Origin: Sinotaia quadrata
Taxonomy: Eukaryota; Mollusca; Gastropoda; Architaenioglossa; Viviparidae
Reading direction: 5' to 3'
Assembly: GCA_028829895.1 (NCBI GenBank)
Contig: CM054180.1
Coordinates: forward strand, 103,716,635 to 103,780,634
DNA: 64,000 nt
This document shows positions 22,542 through 61,240 of the stretch, piece by piece; within the stretch, counting starts at the first letter, position 1, and every line of letters starts with the position of its first letter. A program made the translations under genes and the position numbers. The notes beneath the pieces are model-generated. The model was given only the letters and a program-made list of their open reading frames with translations. It had not been told where the DNA came from and made no database searches.

Positions 22542-23825
22542 AGGGGATGACGGAGACAGAAACGAACGAGAAACACAGAGAATGTAGAGATTGGTAGAGG
22601 GGTGAAAAAGACCCTCTGATTGGGTTTCTCCCTTCTTTATCGTACCAAGGACTCTACGAATTGGGAGGCAACCAGCGCTAGAGAACTCTTGGACACTGCA
22701 ATAGAGTGCCAGACGTCTACCTGGCTGTATTTTGAAGGCGACTGAGTCCCACGGACAGCTTCGTGGTTAGAGTGGAATAGACAGTTAGCAAGCCGTTTTT
22801 TTCCATTCCATCTTTGTTTTGTTCCGGCTGATGTGCAAGTGTCGAGAAACTCCATCCCATGCTGCCATCAAGATTCACTTGTCTTGACACTGGTTATGTC
22901 GATGTTCGTATGATTCGAGGATCGAAGTTGAAGCTTTACTTCTACGTTGAAAATTGTTAACTGCGTTGGATTTTTCTGAAGGGTGCTGAGGGCCAAGAGC
23001 AGGTGAATTCTTGTTGAGACTCTGTCATATTCTAGAGAAGTGTGGGATGCTGCATGTGGCTATGACCTAACTGGATGTTAGGATGAGGAGTATCTCTAAG
23101 TTGGAAAGAGATTCATGGAGAACCAGTAACACTTGCTCGTGGAATTTGGGTCCATCAAGAAGGCTGAGTTATGTGGAGAGCTGTGGCGAGGAGTGTGGTC
23201 TGACTTTCCAGTAACTGTTAGAACTGATAAGGAATGACCGTTTGGAAACTGTGAATGACTTTACCATTTGTTCATTCAGTGACAGTAGAAAGAATCGTGC
23301 AGTGTACAATATAAGTTATAAGACCAGATTGTGCACTGTATTGTGTAGTTACTCTAGACCAGATTTGGGATCATAATTCTGTGGTGTATTCTTACAGGGG
23401 CTATTCATGAACATTCACCTGACTTTATGCGGAAACTGTTACCAGGCGAGGCCACAATAACAAAACTGTTTAACTGCCAGCCAACTCAAAACAAGAGCAA
23501 GATTACCGTTCACAGGCCACAATCAGGTGATTGTTTCCATGAATTTTCTGTGTAATGTGTGTGTGTTTCTATGATTTCTTAAATTCATTATCTATTTCTG
23601 ATTCTTCTCTATATGTCTTATATTGACTTTAACCAAATTGATATCTATTTATTTATTGACACTGAGAACTTGTATAAGCTAAATTAAACTGTATTGACCT
23701 TTCTTTGGATGAAAAATTCCTAGTACTTAGCAGGATATATATTTCTTGATTAATTGAATTCTATGTGTCTTTGATGAGATTTGTGATTTCTGATAAATTG
23801 CCTTGTGTGTAATTTTCGCACAAAC

Positions 23826-25122
23826 ACTATGCCAGTGAGAGCCGTTCTTGCACGCGGCCGAAAGGGAGGTGTGACGAAATGCCGCTATTGCCATTACGTG
23901 GCTGAGACCGCGGGTCACGTCTCCAGCATGTGTTCGGGCGTCAAGGACGCGAGAATCAAGAGGCACCAGAGAGTGTGCAGGATCATTGCGGAAAAGGCTA
24001 TGAAAGCCAAATGGAGGGTCCTCTGGGAACCAGTGTTCGATGTAGAGGGGGAAAGGCTCAAGTCGGACCTCCTACTCATTAGAGGGTCTGAGGCCATCCT
24101 CCTAGATCCGACGGTGGTCTGGGATGACTCTCTGGAAAGCCTGAGAGCCACTCGGAAACAGAAACGTGCGAAGTACGATGGGCTCAGGGATAAGATTGTG
24201 CAGGTTCACATGGCTGGGGTGGAAAGCCCCTCAGTGACCATCGAAGGCTTTCCAATCGGAGCAAGAGGAGGTTGGCTGCCTAAGATGGACCAGGTGCTCG
24301 ACGACATCGGAGCACCGGTACGGAAAACCAAAGTGGCACTTACCATGTCTGTGCTCAGAAGCACTGTGGCCATGTTCGGCCTATTTATGGACTAAACCAG
24401 CACCGCGCGGTGCACGCCTTTGTCCCAGGCAACCGGTCTAGCTGAAAGATCGGGTCTCCCAAGCAGTGAAGAACCCCGTCGCAACCCAGCGAAAAGGGAT
24501 GACCAAACAGAGCGGCCACTCAACTCTGTAGTGCAAAAGGCAATAACCACTTGGAAGACGAAAGACAAGGGGCCGCGGGTAGACTCAACCCAAAGCCAAA
24601 GTGGAAGGCAGCGAACCCACTGAAGTCGTCCAGGAAGGGGCCTTGATCACGACCTCCTGCATTGCAGATGTCAAAAGATCACCGGACCTGGGCGCCCGTC
24701 TTCAGACGGTGGCGAGGATGGGGGCGGGGGTGTGTGTGAGACCGTAAGGTCCCTCATCCGATGAAGCCAGTGCCAGTAAGAGAAGCCTCCAATCTCACAA
24801 CGATAAAGTCTCGCCCCCGGGACGATATATTAGGGCGGGTGAAGGAGGTACTCTGAAAACCAAAATTCTCACCCCACCACAAAATCCTCGGGGAGAGGTG
24901 GATGGTAGCCCGAGGTGGGGCACCCGCTGGCCCTCGCCAGGCGTGGTAATGGCGTGGTCAGATAGCTGGGACACGGCTCTGTGGAGGTTAATCCGAGTAG
25001 CGCGCGAAGCACCCGAGCTTCCTTGTTTTTCCACCCGAAACTCAAGCACTACCAGCCGTCTCCAGGCAGGAGACGTAGTGCAAATACTATGATTTGCGGC
25101 CTCAAAATTCATAGGAACAGTG
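23826..25122 (+). mobile_element. 5'-truncated R2-superfamily LINE (TSD ACAAAC)
   Basis: Flanked by ACAAAC at 23820-23825 and 25123-25128. It contains the C-terminal end of an R2-type protein, then about 730 bases of GC-richer 3' UTR without a poly(A) tail, as is usual for this group. Base composition differs clearly from the AT-rich LTR on both sides. Confidence 0.78.
23829..24395 (+). pseudogene. C-terminus of R2-like ORF: CCHC finger and restriction-like endonuclease
   Basis: 188 aa open frame. The zinc finger is C18-x2-C21-x8-H30-x4-C35, then KDARIKRHQRV, then a restriction-like endonuclease core with SD80-x12-D93 (KSDLLL ... ILLDPTVVWD), fitting the P/S-D-x(12-14)-D pattern of R2-type elements. 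The endonuclease nicks the target for target-primed reverse transcription. Reverse transcriptase lies upstream in full elements and is missing here, so the copy is dead. Related groups with the same layout are R4, NeSL and Hero; I cannot tell which without an alignment. Confidence 0.85.
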
Positions 25123-25618
25123 ACAAACTTTTCAACACAAAAGTCAAATTCACTTCAGGTATATTAATTGTAAACTTTTTAATTATTTTTTTCTTAATAA
25201 ATTTGTTGAATTTATAACTATCCATTCTCGTTACACTGATAGAGAGGCACTTGCGCATGATGATGGGTAGGGGTTTCAAATGACGTAACGACAATAGAAA
25301 GCCGGTTAAGTGCAAGCTTAGGATAGTTCCTGTCATTGTAGAGAGCTAATGTGTGGGGGCTGGATTAAAGACAAGATTGACATAATAGTTCAATTAAGGT
25401 CTGTTAATCTAGAAGGTTACACTTGGACAGAGAGTTAATTAGTTAGCAGACTGTTCCAGGGATTGACCTAGTCGCTCTTGTGACCGCAAAGACAAAAGAC
25501 CACTTTCGGGTGACTGTGTGTGTTGGTTGCATGAGAGGATTATTGTTTATGGGTATTAGTTATGAATATGTAGCATAAATTAATAATTAGCAACCAACAG
25601 ACAGGAACCTTGCCACAT

Positions 25619-25930
25619 AAGTGTAGGCTCGTCCAGTGATCTGATAGTAAGAATTGTAGAACCGTAAGGAGACCTAGACAAGACCAGCTAAAATCTCTCT
25701 AAGACATAGAATTAGGAATCTATTCTTTTGCCTATCCTTTATCTTTTTTCTGTTCCTTGGTAAAACTTGTAAAGTCACAGTTTTGTTCTGTATGTACATT
25801 GTGTTGTACTGTACCGTTGATACTGATTGATGATTTATTGATTCATGCATTTTGATTGAGATGATGTTATATTGATTACTAAGGTATAAGACAATTTTGA
25901 GAGTGTAAAAAATTTGATCATATTTTGTAC
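25619..25930 (+). other. Leader of truncated Z-family element
   Basis: TGTAGGCTCGTCC at 25622 resembles a tRNA-Pro-type primer-binding site. The next 300 bases carry no frame with recognisable gag, so the element is truncated. Confidence 0.4.
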
Positions 25931-26342
25931 ACTATATCAGAGATAAACACTGAGACACTCTCTTTCAAGCAGTGCATGAGCTCCATTTCTTTTCTTCCCG
26001 CTGAGCTCTATCATGGTCCCTTTCTAGTTTTGTTTCATAATTCAAAAAAACGACCTTCGAGTGTTTGCTGTTGCCTGTCTGGGACCGTGTGTTCGGGTGG
26101 TTTCCAACTTCCCAGTCTTTCACGTATCTGTCGGTCTCGTCTATCCATGCAATGGGTCAAGTCCTGTCGGCAGCAATTTTCACTGTAGGAGCTGAGGAGG
26201 GTTGGGCCAAGAGAGGAAAGGATGTTTGTCAATACATAAGTAAATGAAACTTGAAAATACGGGCCTTGAGTTGGCCAGCATTGTCTATGAGACATTCCTA
26301 TGACTGTCAGTCCAAACACATATCTTTTTGAAGGAACAAGTT

Positions 26343-26363
26343 CCCCCCCCCCCCCCCCCCCCC
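26343..26363. repeat. Poly(C)/poly(G) tract, 21 bp
   Basis: Uninterrupted C run. A similar G run of 16 lies at 46656-46671 in NDOR1 intron 6. Confidence 0.95.
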
Positions 26364-27734
26364 TTGAGAAATGAAAATAATAGGAACATTTCTCGAGGCC
26401 TTTACATAGGCCAGTCAGGTAAAGTGATCCTTTCTTCCAGTTATAACAATGAAAAGTAAAGATGTACACATATATAAGTCAGCCCAGATTTGAGAACAGA
26501 TACTGTCTAAAACCACATCCCGATTTTGAGGTTTGAGTCAGTAAATTGCACATCTGGGTATGTTTTGGAATAGTTAATATCTTTGTGTACTTAGAAAATG
26601 ATAGAACTAAAATTCTACTTACTCTGAAATGCTTAGCTGAATTTTGTCTCTTTATTGTAGAATTGAACCAATAAAGCTCAGAGGCAGGTAGAAATAAATT
26701 AATTCACAGTTAATGACTCTGAGGTCTGATCGAGTTTCTCCCTCTGCGAAAATTACGAAGGCTTGTAAGGGTGGAAATAAACAGGTTAGGGGTTGGGTAG
26801 CTAATCTATTAAACTGCCCATCATGAAATTAAAATGAAATATTTCTAAGCTAAACAAAATTCTTCTGTAATTGGTAATAAGAAAATTATAGAAATTTAGT
26901 TATTGTTGATGATTCTATTCTCACAGTAACCTAATTCCATTAGCATACACTAATAAAATGTGTCCCCCAGTTCAAGAGTAATTTTAAAAATACTTTTATA
27001 AAGTATTTCAGTCTTTAGTGCAGGCTGAATGAGTTTAAAAATAATTATTTATAATTTGTCTTACATATACAGGTAGTGCTTACCAGAAATCTTTCTTTCT
27101 AAGCAAATTTTATCTGCCTACCTGTGAGCATCAATAGAGCCATAGAAACATCTTGTACCAAAGTCAGTTACAACTGACTTTAAACTGCAAGCAAGTGTGC
27201 ACAGAAATATTTTATTTCCTACGTGGAATTTTTTCCTTTTATTTACTGCAGTTTATTTTGTAGAATTCAAGAAGCTTCGAGAAATAACATGTGAGCTGGT
27301 GCAATTGTTACTGGTTTCAACCAATGATGCAACTTACAAAGGTTGAACACACTATATGAATTGAAACATAATGTTAGAAAACAGCAACATTATGTGTTTT
27401 AAATAAATTACAGTATAATTCTGAGTATTTCTGCTAATGACACCTCCTTGGAAGAGTGGTGGCCTGTCAAACAATCCACATTATTCATCATAATGGGCAC
27501 TAAATGCAAACTGCATACAAAATTAACAATCTAAGAGTAATGCTAGCCTATTAATCTTCTTTCTATAACATTTGTTTCACTTCTACCTTATCATTCATAT
27601 CATTTTCACTTCAACAGCTTCAGTTCATCATCTGCTAAAATGACTTGATTTTGCGCACCTACTCAATTCTCTACACATATTTATCAAAATAAAAAAAAAT
27701 TATCAAAGACTTGAAAGCAACTATAAGTTTTCTA

Positions 27735-27738
<4 letters not shown>

Positions 27739-27765
<27 letters not shown>
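27739..27765. repeat. (TA)n microsatellite
   Basis: Perfect TA repeat of about 13 units; another short one is near 56152-56172. Confidence 0.95.
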
Positions 27766-27983
27766 TTTAAAAGGTGAGAAAAAAAAACCCAGACATTTTT
27801 CTTTAGTTAATGAAAATAGCCAAACATATACAGTCTCAAATAAAAAGTAAGCATGCACACCATTCCGATCCACTTGCATGCTTTTGCACCTCTTTGTGCT
27901 ACAATAAATGCAAATTTTACTTATATCCTAATAGTAAACCCTTTAAAATAAATAATTAACTGCATAATAATAAATGCAACAAC

Positions 27984-54395
<26,412 letters not shown>

Positions 54396-55819
54396 AATGC
54401 AGGTGCTAAGCTAAAAAAAACAAAATGGTACTGAAACAAAGGTTGTTTTTTTCACTACTGAAGAGTTTCGAATAAAGTGAAAAATCCTTCTGGACATGTT
54501 GATCAGAGGCTGAAGGCAAAAATATTAACATTAAATGTAATAAGTAAAATGTAGTTTTTATTTTAAGAAAAAAACTGAGGATATCAAACTGCCATTACAG
54601 TATTGCAGCCACTGATGCCTACTATTAAACATTAATACTAATGAGATGGAAATAAAACTTTATTAAAAGGTAGGCTAAACATTGTCAATGTATGGTACAA
54701 CTACAAATGTTTATTCAGTAAAAAAAAAAAAGAAGTTAATTTCTATATTATTTTTTTAAAAAGGATTTATAAATGGTTACTATATTCAGTTAAATAAAAG
54801 TAAATATTTTCACCAATATTCATTCTTTATTGATTTTCACAAAGTTTGTGAAATGCTGGACTAAACAGTTTCAGATATTTAATAATATTTAAATGAATAA
54901 ATTATAATTACATTACATTTACAAATATCTTAAGAGTTTTATTAAACTAAAGTTATAAGGTAAGTTTAAGAATACAATAATATGCCTAAATAAAACTCAT
55001 TCAGTCATTGGTCTAACTCTAACTAGTCTAAGAAAACGAATAAACAAATGTTTTCCATAGCACTATTTAGTATTACTATTAACAGCTTCTGTTAAACAAG
55101 AAAGCAAAATCAAACATATTCACAAATAGTGAAATACCTAAACCATCAAAAGCTGAAGAATCTATTCTTTAAATCTTATTTGAATATCTAACAAACAACG
55201 AAGCACAAGAAAGCAGGCCTATCCTTATTTCAAATTAACGTAATTTTCCATTGAGAAAATGATATGCAGGAAATCTAGAATTAGAAATAGAATGGTCATA
55301 TTTACTAATTTAGGCCTACAAAACAAGTGTTTATCTCTAATTTTTTAAAAGAGGACAAAATATTTCTCCAACTTGCCTTAGCAGTAGTGTGGCGGACAAA
55401 CGCAAAAATACGTCATATAGCAAAAATACGAATATCACTCACTATTGTTGCGAAAAAAGTAAAAATTAGTCTTATAGTTATAATTGTTATCTCTACGACT
55501 GTAGTCAGGTAAAAGATTGCATAATGATCCGTACTCGTAGACATTCCAGATAATACTATCTTGCAAAACAGTAAACAAACGAAACAATAGAAATGGTGAG
55601 CATAAAAATATAATATTTACTTCATAGTGCCAAGCCGTTACGTGTTCACTGTTTGCAGACAAATCTTACAACAATACAACATTACAAGTTATAGAAAGAA
55701 AAGGCCAAAGCGTGACAATGTGAAAATATAAACAAAATGTTACGTATTAAGTAAGATACACATTTAAGTTGACTATGAACTAAATGGTTCAGAAAATTGC
55801 AATAACATTTCAAATAAAC

Positions 55820-56200
55820 ATGTGAAATTTACCACGTGAAATTTTTGTCTTCCACGTTTGACCACTCTTAACAAAAACTGAATCTCGTCCTTGTGCAACT
55901 GAAAATGTCTGAGAAGTGAGATTGTTTTTTTTCTGGACTTTCTGATATTAAACATTAGCATAAATTAAAAAATAATCAAGAAAATGAAACACAAATACAC
56001 ACGCTCAAGTTCTCTAAAATGAAAAATACTTTGATGATGATGATTCGTGAACTTCTTTGCTCCATAGGAATTGCAACCGGAAGCAATAGTTTATCTCCCC
56101 ATGTTTATTTTGTGCTGTAAGTCATCTACTTTCTCACTGAACATTCAAACATACATATATATATATATATATTATATGGCCTAACTGCAAGGTAAGTAAT
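55820..56200. promoter_or_regulatory. Probable NDOR1/TMEM203 bidirectional promoter interval
   Basis: CpG dinucleotides are more frequent from about 55380 to 56100 than in the flanking DNA. A canonical E-box CACGTG lies at 55833-55838 and an ETS/GABP-type site ACCGGAAG at 56075-56082, a class common at housekeeping bidirectional promoters. A consensus plus-strand donor CAAG|gtaagt at 56191/56192 could end the first, noncoding exon of TMEM203, giving an intron 56192-58656. On the minus strand a first NDOR1 exon must lie somewhere above 54411; I could not choose its donor. No TATA box is evident. Transcription starts are inferred, not seen. Confidence 0.5.
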
Positions 56201-56766
56201 GTAGCAGAACATTAATAAGACTAATTTATTATTTAGACTGATTTATTACGAACCAATTTTAGAAACAAAACAAAATATTTATACTAGTAGGGCCTAATCG
56301 TACGGTTAACTATTATTTAATTCTACAAAATCCAGAATTAGAAAACAAAAGCACACACTAAGTATAGAAATACAGAAAGTATATAATATATAAAATAAAA
56401 TTAAGTGTTTACTAAATGCAAGGTAATTTATTTATAGTATTCAAATCATTATTTTTATTGGCTATTGTGAACTGAGTTCTGAAGAGATATTATGTTAATA
56501 AAATAATAATGAATATATGTACGCCTATAATAATATGAATTAGTAAGCTGAAAAAGTTTTAAGTTCATGTATTTTAATTAATATGAAATTTGTTTGCAAT
56601 GTTTAAACAGCAATATATGTAAACTGTTCTGTTTTAAAAACGGTAATGATACGATTGATTATCATTCATGCTATTTGCTATTGCTGTTTACTCTTGTCTA
56701 AATATAATCTAGTCACTTATTTAGCTTGCTGGAAAGAAGGCAATGACTTATTAAACTGCATTGTGT

Positions 56767-56799
<33 letters not shown>

Positions 56800-58656
56800 G
56801 TTCATTCTCTGGGCAAGTAATGAAGTATACCATTTTGTGACATGAACTGATGAAGTGCAAAAATAAAGTTGATTAAATCTAATTATTTAGCAATAGCCTG
56901 TTAAAGTGTACAACAGGGCCTAATGCTCACATAAAAACATAAGAAAAGATAAAAATTATAAAAATGTTGATGTTATATGAGTTTGAACTATGTAAAAACA
57001 TTTTTCTGTTGAAAACTTAGAAAGTAAGGTCGAGACGTATTTTACAATACAAGAACATTATTTTAAAATAAGCAATATAATTATCTCATTACAATGTACA
57101 TATTTTCTTTATTAATCTAAATTATTAACTTAATCTGGATACATATTTATTTAAAATAGGGTATAGAACTATAACTTTGTAACATGGAAACATTTGTCTT
57201 CCATTGTTCCAATCACAAAATTATCAACCATCATAAAATAAGCTCTATTTTTCTCACTTAAACATAAAATGAGCTAAGTTGTAATGCAATGAAAACAGTA
57301 TTAAGTAATAAGCAAAGTATCTGTTTAAATATAACTTTTAAAAATATATAATAACTTAAAATAAGCCTAATTCTTTGTTAAGGAACATATAAATTTTCTG
57401 ACTGCAAGCTGGCTGTTTTACAAAATAGCCTGAAAATTTAGAGGTACTATAACTAATCAGACATTTTGACTCAAGATACTATAACTAAATGTGACAGACA
57501 GTTTGATTCTTGTATTGTTTTAAAAAAAATTATTACTATTTATAAAATATAAAAGCGCATACAGTGAGTATTTTAACATAAAATGATAACTCTAGGATAT
57601 ATATGTCCATAAATAAGATCTTATACTAATAAAGAAAATGTGAATCACGTTTAATGATTTACCAGATCAATATGTCTACAGCATTTCATTCTTGGCTTTG
57701 TCTAAAAGTACAGAACAGTGAATTGAAATATTCTTTGACTGTTGTTATTCATTAATCACTAATATTTCTCTTAACTGTAAGTTACATGACTAGCTTTAAA
57801 CCATGTTTATGTCTTTTCTAAAACTCTTAAAATTCTTGTGCAAAGATTTTGCACCAATTTAACTTTTTTTTGTAAATGACATCATTTGTCATGTATGACA
57901 GAATTTTCTGTCATCATTACCAATAACCTTTTTCTGATTTACAATTCTAACTTTTATCGTTTTATGCTAATGCTAGTGTAAAGTTATACTAAGAGTAAGA
58001 AAGTAAAAGAAGTATATAGATCTGAACAGAATTTAGGAAAAGTCCACAGTCTGTAGGTTTTGTACCAGTGGATGATGCATCATGCCAATACAACAAATCA
58101 TGCCTATAAAGAAACAAACAACTTACTATATCATTCTCTATATATTTTAAATGCAGTGAGACTTTTGAACACATATATTATTTCTGTACATTTATATTTT
58201 ATAGCTTTTTGTTTAAGTGTGTGTGTGTGTGTGTGTGTGTGCGTGCGTGCGCGCATTTGTGGATATGTGCATATTTCTGTCTTTATGTGTTTGTTTTTAA
58301 TTTACTAGTGAAAAAGTAGCTTAGTTTTGAATTTCATATTATTAATTTTGTTTTTTGTGCCTACAGGAAGCAAGTAGATACAGACACTTATAATATTGTG
58401 AATGTTTCATATTACTTAAATTAATAACTGGTCTGAATATTTTATTTATTTATTTGTTTTATAGAGTTTTGGGTTATTTTCACTCTTTAGCATCTTTGAT
58501 ATTGTTTCAGAAAATGGAATTGTCCCCTCATCTATTCACATAACAGAATGAAGTGACAAACCAGCAGTGAAAGATAAAATGGTGCCTGTAGTCACATCCA
58601 TAATTCAACATGACATTTCATGATGAAAATGTAAAGTGTTGATTTATTCCTATCAG
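56192..58656 (+). other. Putative TMEM203 5' UTR intron
   Basis: GT-AG bounded by the consensus donor at 56192 and the acceptor tatcag ending 58656. AT-rich; holds GT microsatellites at 56762-56799 and 58218-58243 and nothing else recognisable. The acceptor is good; the choice of donor is an inference. Confidence 0.4.
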
Positions 58657-58658
58657 CC

Positions 58659-59063
58659 ATGTTTTTCACCTTAATAGAGATGGTGCGCTGGTTGCGCATG
58701 ACAGCTTTTGAGCTGTGGATGCAGCTGACATCAGTGATAGTGTTTTCTGTGTTGGCAGTATTAAAACATGAAGGGGCAATGGATGCTTCATGGTGGCTTG
58801 TTTTCATACCACTGTTCACCTGTGATGGCCTGAATGCTTACTTTTGTGTAATAGTGCTGATTCGACAGTACATTGAAGAGAACTTCAAGTCAGCAGCCAT
58901 AAGGTTTTTGACCTCTGCCTGCTCACTTGTTCTATTGTTTTTGTTCAAACTTTTGTTGTGTCAACGGTTGAGTGGGCAGAGGGACATATCCTGCGCAGAA
59001 GTAATGGGGCCACTGTTCGTTTTGCTACAGATCATCATGGTGCGAGCATGTCGTGTCCACTGA
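58659..59063 (+). CDS. TMEM203: Transmembrane protein 203
   Basis: 134 aa, close to the 136 aa of human TMEM203, with shared blocks such as MxFxLxExVxWL at the start, FxxDGLxxYF in the middle, and LLCQ and MxRACRV at the end. Four hydrophobic stretches are visible at about residues 16-36, 44-66, 78-100 and 113-130. In vertebrates the protein sits in the ER membrane, is linked to store calcium handling (STIM1, IP3 receptors) and has been reported as a STING partner (established knowledge, not seen here). The coding region is a single exon, as in human. The tatcag|CC acceptor at 58656, three bases before the ATG, suggests a spliced 5' UTR. Polyadenylation signals AATAAA are at 60107 and 60234. 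It stands head to head with NDOR1. Confidence 0.95.
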   Translation: MFFTLIEMVRWLRMTAFELWMQLTSVIVFSVLAVLKHEGAMDASWWLVFIPLFTCDGLNAYFCVIVLIRQYIEENFKSAAIRFLTSACSLVLLFLFKLLLCQRLSGQRDISCAEVMGPLFVLLQIIMVRACRVH

Positions 59064-61120
59064 GCAGAGTTAGCGATTAAGATATTGAAATTGTCCTAGG
59101 CTGGAAGCACTCCCCGTGAATTAAGTAAGATTAAGATAGATTATTTCACCAGAAGTCATCACTTGGAATTTACAAATCTTTAATAATTATAGAAGTTTAA
59201 ATCTGTTTGCATAAGGTGCCCAAACTTAGGCAAGAAACTGTGTGAAACAGCAAGGCTTCATTTCTGTAGGTTTGGACATGGGATTTTAGAGCACACTTAT
59301 CATATTTGGCTCGAGAGATGAATTATCAGAACTAAAGATGTTCCTTTTCTAAAGAGAAGAGTTGTGTGCAAGCCTAAGTAAATGGATGATGGTTGATACT
59401 CTCTTGATTGAATTGTCTCAGCTACTGCCTTTGCTAGTGTCATAGGTATATCTATCTAGTGTGTGTGATAATTTCATGTGCTACAAAATGAATACATGTC
59501 CATGTTAAGTTCAAATCAGATTGTAACTATTTATTGACTTGAAAAGATGTTCCTAAATTTGTGATAATAGAGTACATTTGTGTTTGTGTGTATATGACAT
59601 TGAATACAAATATTTTATTGTTTGTTTTTTTAGTTTTGCTGTATTTACTCTGTATGTGTAATAGAAAGTAAGCTTGGACCATCATTGTATTTGACCACAC
59701 TGTGATCAGGGAAAGCAAGAAAGTTAAAAGTCTATAAGCATAAGTTAAGTGTCCTATCAGCAGCTGATTTGTCCACTTACAAAAGTTATACTATCATCAT
59801 TTAGCAAACCAAATGAATCAGAAATACATGAAAAACAATAGCAGTATCCTTTGCTTGCTGGATCTCAGTCAGAATGAGGTGGTTGAATCAGCTGACTAAA
59901 TAGATCATTACCTCATTGAGAATAGATGAGGAAATTTGGTTCCACCAATAGCGCTGTTTGTTTTTTTTTAGAATGGTATTTAAAAAATTATACATTCTCC
60001 AGTAGTCTGAATTTATGTCAGTATACATACACACACACAAAGAGTTACACATTAGAATTTTTATGAACTGCTGTTAAAATAATTATTTTTTAATCTGGCC
60101 CCTAAAAATAAAGTGATTGGTATTTTTAATGTTTTGGATAATATGAAGTTACATGTATTTATATTATATAATATATATAGCATATTGCTGTATTACACTT
60201 TGTCTACTAATTTGGCTTTGAAATATTGAAAAGAATAAATGATTACAACTTTTTTGTATTCTTGTTGGGTTCAAGATTTTATGCAAATAATGATTTACAG
60301 GAAAATGTTTAAAATATTTTTTATATATTGGTTTATTATGTATGTGTTTATGTATGTTGACATTCATGCATGTGTATCACACTTCATACATTAGTGTTGG
60401 GATTCTGAGCTCTTGTGTTTACACGAATCTGAGAACTGTACCGTTTGTTTGATCAAGTATATGGGAGCTCAAATGTAATTTTTTTATTGTTAGAGACCAC
60501 AGAATAGGTTATGAAAATGTATAATTAGATCTGTTTATTTGTGTTTTTTTTTTTAAAGATGAGCATTCGGTCAAAATTTAACCATTATGGCTAACATAAC
60601 TTTATGAACATTGTAACTCTCAGTAAAGAAAGCTAAATGCATACTTCTAACCCCAGCACATCTGTTATCATAAACACTCAAACGGAATGTTTGACATCTG
60701 TTATCATAAACACTACAACGGACAGTTTTATTATGCTATATTGAAAGCATGCAGGATAAAAATGATATTTATTGAAGCCTTTGTTTTATTTCTCGTAATA
60801 ATTCAATTTAATATCTCAAGCACTAGTAGGCCTAATGGTTTTGATATAATGAGAGCATACAAAAAAAAAAAAAAAAGAAATCTTAGTTATCTACTGACCC
60901 ACAAGTGATGTGCACAATTTGACAGTTCGTTGCATATTTACCTTGCTGAGTGAATCCCTTGAGTTTTAATTTTTAATGTCTCCCTTTTTTCACATGTCAA
61001 AAAACTTATCGAATGACTCTTCTAACAGGTGAAAAAGAGTGCTTTATTTCAAAGATCTAGATTTTTACAGTTATGCATACAGTCAAGTTGCACCTTAAGT
61101 GCTTTTAACTAAGGCATATT
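59064..61120. other. TMEM203 3' UTR and AT-rich downstream DNA
   Basis: AATAAA signals at 60107-60112 and 60234-60239 are candidate cleavage signals. Beyond 60.3 kb nothing is recognised; an A tract lies near 60860. Confidence 0.5.
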
Positions 61121-61123
61121 AAA

Positions 61124-61151
61124 CCGGGGGCAGGCAAACACTGGCCCACGA

Positions 61152-61185
<34 letters not shown>

Positions 61186-61240
61186 GGGCCAGCCATGCTA
61201 TTCACAGTTAACATTGCCATCTGACCCGCAAGACAAAAGT
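61124..61240. mobile_element. hAT-MITE-like end with 31-base T tract
   Basis: GGGGGCAGGCAAACACTGGCCCACG is close to the common hAT end CAGGGGTGGGCAAACT..GGCCC. A poly(T) of 31 bases (61154-61184) interrupts it, and GGGGCCAGCC follows. The right end was not found. Confidence 0.55.

Larger units (their letters stand above)
22542..25618 (+). mobile_element. Z-family LTR, interrupted by an R2-like LINE
   Basis: The right part (25123-25618) aligns with the end of solo LTR Z (13625-14103); the left part shares scattered blocks with 12690-13340 (TTGAAGCTT.AC, CAGCCA.., GGTGA). It ends CCTTGCCACA at 25618 and is followed by TGTAGGCTCGTCC, a primer-site-like sequence, so it is a 5' LTR and not a solo one. 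The exact left edge is uncertain (about 22542). The LINE occupies 23826-25122. Confidence 0.65.
25931..27983. other. Unassigned DNA and probable NDOR1 3' UTR
   Basis: 26047-26240 is GC-richer with no recognised domain on either strand. A run of 21 C lies at 26343-26363 and a TA microsatellite at 27739-27765. The part nearest 27983 should be NDOR1 3' UTR. Confidence 0.45.

Noticed and set aside
26035..26469. 144-codon minus-strand frame
   Set aside because: It crosses the poly(C) tract (giving a poly-Gly run) and shows no family signature; no splice or start context.
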